Part shown: positions 6,178 to 6,666 of the stretch, one piece after another
Layout: each line of letters starts with the position of its first letter
How positions within the stretch are numbered: the stretch's first letter is position 1
Position numbers and translations under genes: made by a program
Assembly: GCA_016763955.1 (NCBI GenBank)
Contig: JAESSU010000423.1
Span: forward strand, 1 to 6,666
Length of the DNA stretch: 6,666 bases
Reading direction: 5' to 3'
Origin: Phycisphaeraceae bacterium
GTDB taxonomy: Bacteria > Planctomycetota > Phycisphaerae > Phycisphaerales > Phycisphaeraceae
The notes under the pieces: generated by a model
What the model was told of the DNA's origin: nothing
Database searches by the model: none
The model's input: only the letters and a program-made list of their open reading frames with translations

Positions 6178-6666
6178 CAAATCCCAAACATTTTCTTAAG
6201 CGGTTTTTCAATGCCCTCAGGACCGATCACCACGACGGTATCACCTCTTTGGATTTGTGTCGTGGCGCCAGGCACATGGGATTCATCACCATGTTGTACC
6301 GCTGCAATGAGCGTCCGCGGCGGCAGTGACAAACTCTGCAAGGGGACCCCCACTACATCATTGGCCCCGACCCTTGGCACATGGATTTCATACACTTGAG
6401 CAATCCCTTGAGCCAAACTTGCCACATGCTTAAATGGACTGCGATCAAGTAACTGTTGAATCTGCCCTACTGCGGTGATGCGTGGACTAAACGCCCGGTC
6501 AATCCCCACATGTTCAATCAAATGCAGATAGGTCGAACGCTGCAAAACCGCAATCGCCTCGCCAACACCCATGCTCTTGGCACGAGCTGCTGCGAGAATA
6601 TTTTGTTCATCTTCATCTGTTAACGCCACAAATGCGTCCGCCTGATCAAGCCGTTCTTCTTCTAAC
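6177..6666 (-). CDS. trkA: Trk system potassium uptake regulatory protein TrkA, partial (5' end beyond the right edge)
   Basis: The last 162 codons of TrkA, the cytoplasmic RCK-type protein that binds NAD(H) and gates TrkH. The frame is open to the window edge and starts with LEEERLDQADAFVALTDEDE, the end of a Rossmann-like RCK_N domain (ADAFVALTD at about 9-17). VGIDRAFSPR (about 53-62) follows, then a C-terminal RCK_C domain (about 92-162) with GVPLQSL and RGDTVVVIGPEG. Full TrkA has about 450-480 residues with two RCK_N/RCK_C pairs; the visible part fits the last pair. The dinucleotide-binding glycine loop of this repeat lies outside the window. The TGA stop at 6179-6177 shares one base with the trkH ATG, so the two are one operon and probably translationally coupled. 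A GTG at 6629 is internal and not the start. Confidence 0.9.
   Translation of the reverse strand, partial: LEEERLDQADAFVALTDEDEQNILAAARAKSMGVGEAIAVLQRSTYLHLIEHVGIDRAFSPRITAVGQIQQLLDRSPFKHVASLAQGIAQVYEIHVPRVGANDVVGVPLQSLSLPPRTLIAAVQHGDESHVPGATTQIQRGDTVVVIGPEGIEKPLKKMFGI

Noticed and set aside
6653..6666. 14-base exact match (gttcttcttctaac) to 1957-1970
   Set aside because: Both copies encode LEEE in unrelated genes (trkA and the acidic PilT linker); explained by shared codons and not by a mobile repeat.

Overview
All genes in this window lie on the minus strand, so transcription runs from high to low coordinates. The base composition is moderate. The gene set is a Trk potassium system, a complex I NuoI subunit, an SO_0444-type metal permease and two PilT-family motor ATPases, one with a long acidic N-terminal extension. 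This fits a Gram-negative, respiring bacterium with type IV pili. The style of the TrkH and of the extended PilT suggests a planctomycete (Phycisphaerae-like), but that is an impression and not proven from this sequence.

Layout from the right edge: (1) 6666-6177 is the C-terminal part of trkA, cut by the window edge. It overlaps by one base with trkH. (2) 6177-4649 is trkH, split into two frames by an apparent -1 frameshift near 5861-5869. The N-terminal piece ends at 5818 and the C-terminal piece is open only from a GTG at 5863. (3) 4527-3982 is nuoI, standing alone with its own Shine-Dalgarno and a plausible promoter. (4) 3981-3656 is a gap of about 330 bases with no convincing gene. It holds a weak promoter candidate, a small inverted repeat and a doubtful short ORF. 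(5) 3655-2516 is a permease of the DUF318/ArsP_1 family with cysteine-rich segments, most like SO_0444-type Cu/Zn efflux proteins. (6) 2515-2258 is intergenic. (7) 2257-521 is a PilT-like ATPase with an unusual acidic N-terminal extension. (8) 505-1 is the start of a second PilT/PilU-like ATPase, 15 bases downstream and probably in the same operon, cut by the left edge.

Functionally, TrkA and TrkH form a potassium uptake system (cytoplasmic NAD-binding regulator plus membrane subunit). The two PilT-like ATPases probably work together in pilus retraction, as PilT and PilU do. NuoI and the metal permease look like independent single-gene units. I see no mobile element, CRISPR array, tRNA or rRNA. 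The main points for a second look are the broken trkH frame, the His-to-Gln change in the PilT His box, and the acidic N-terminal extension of that PilT.
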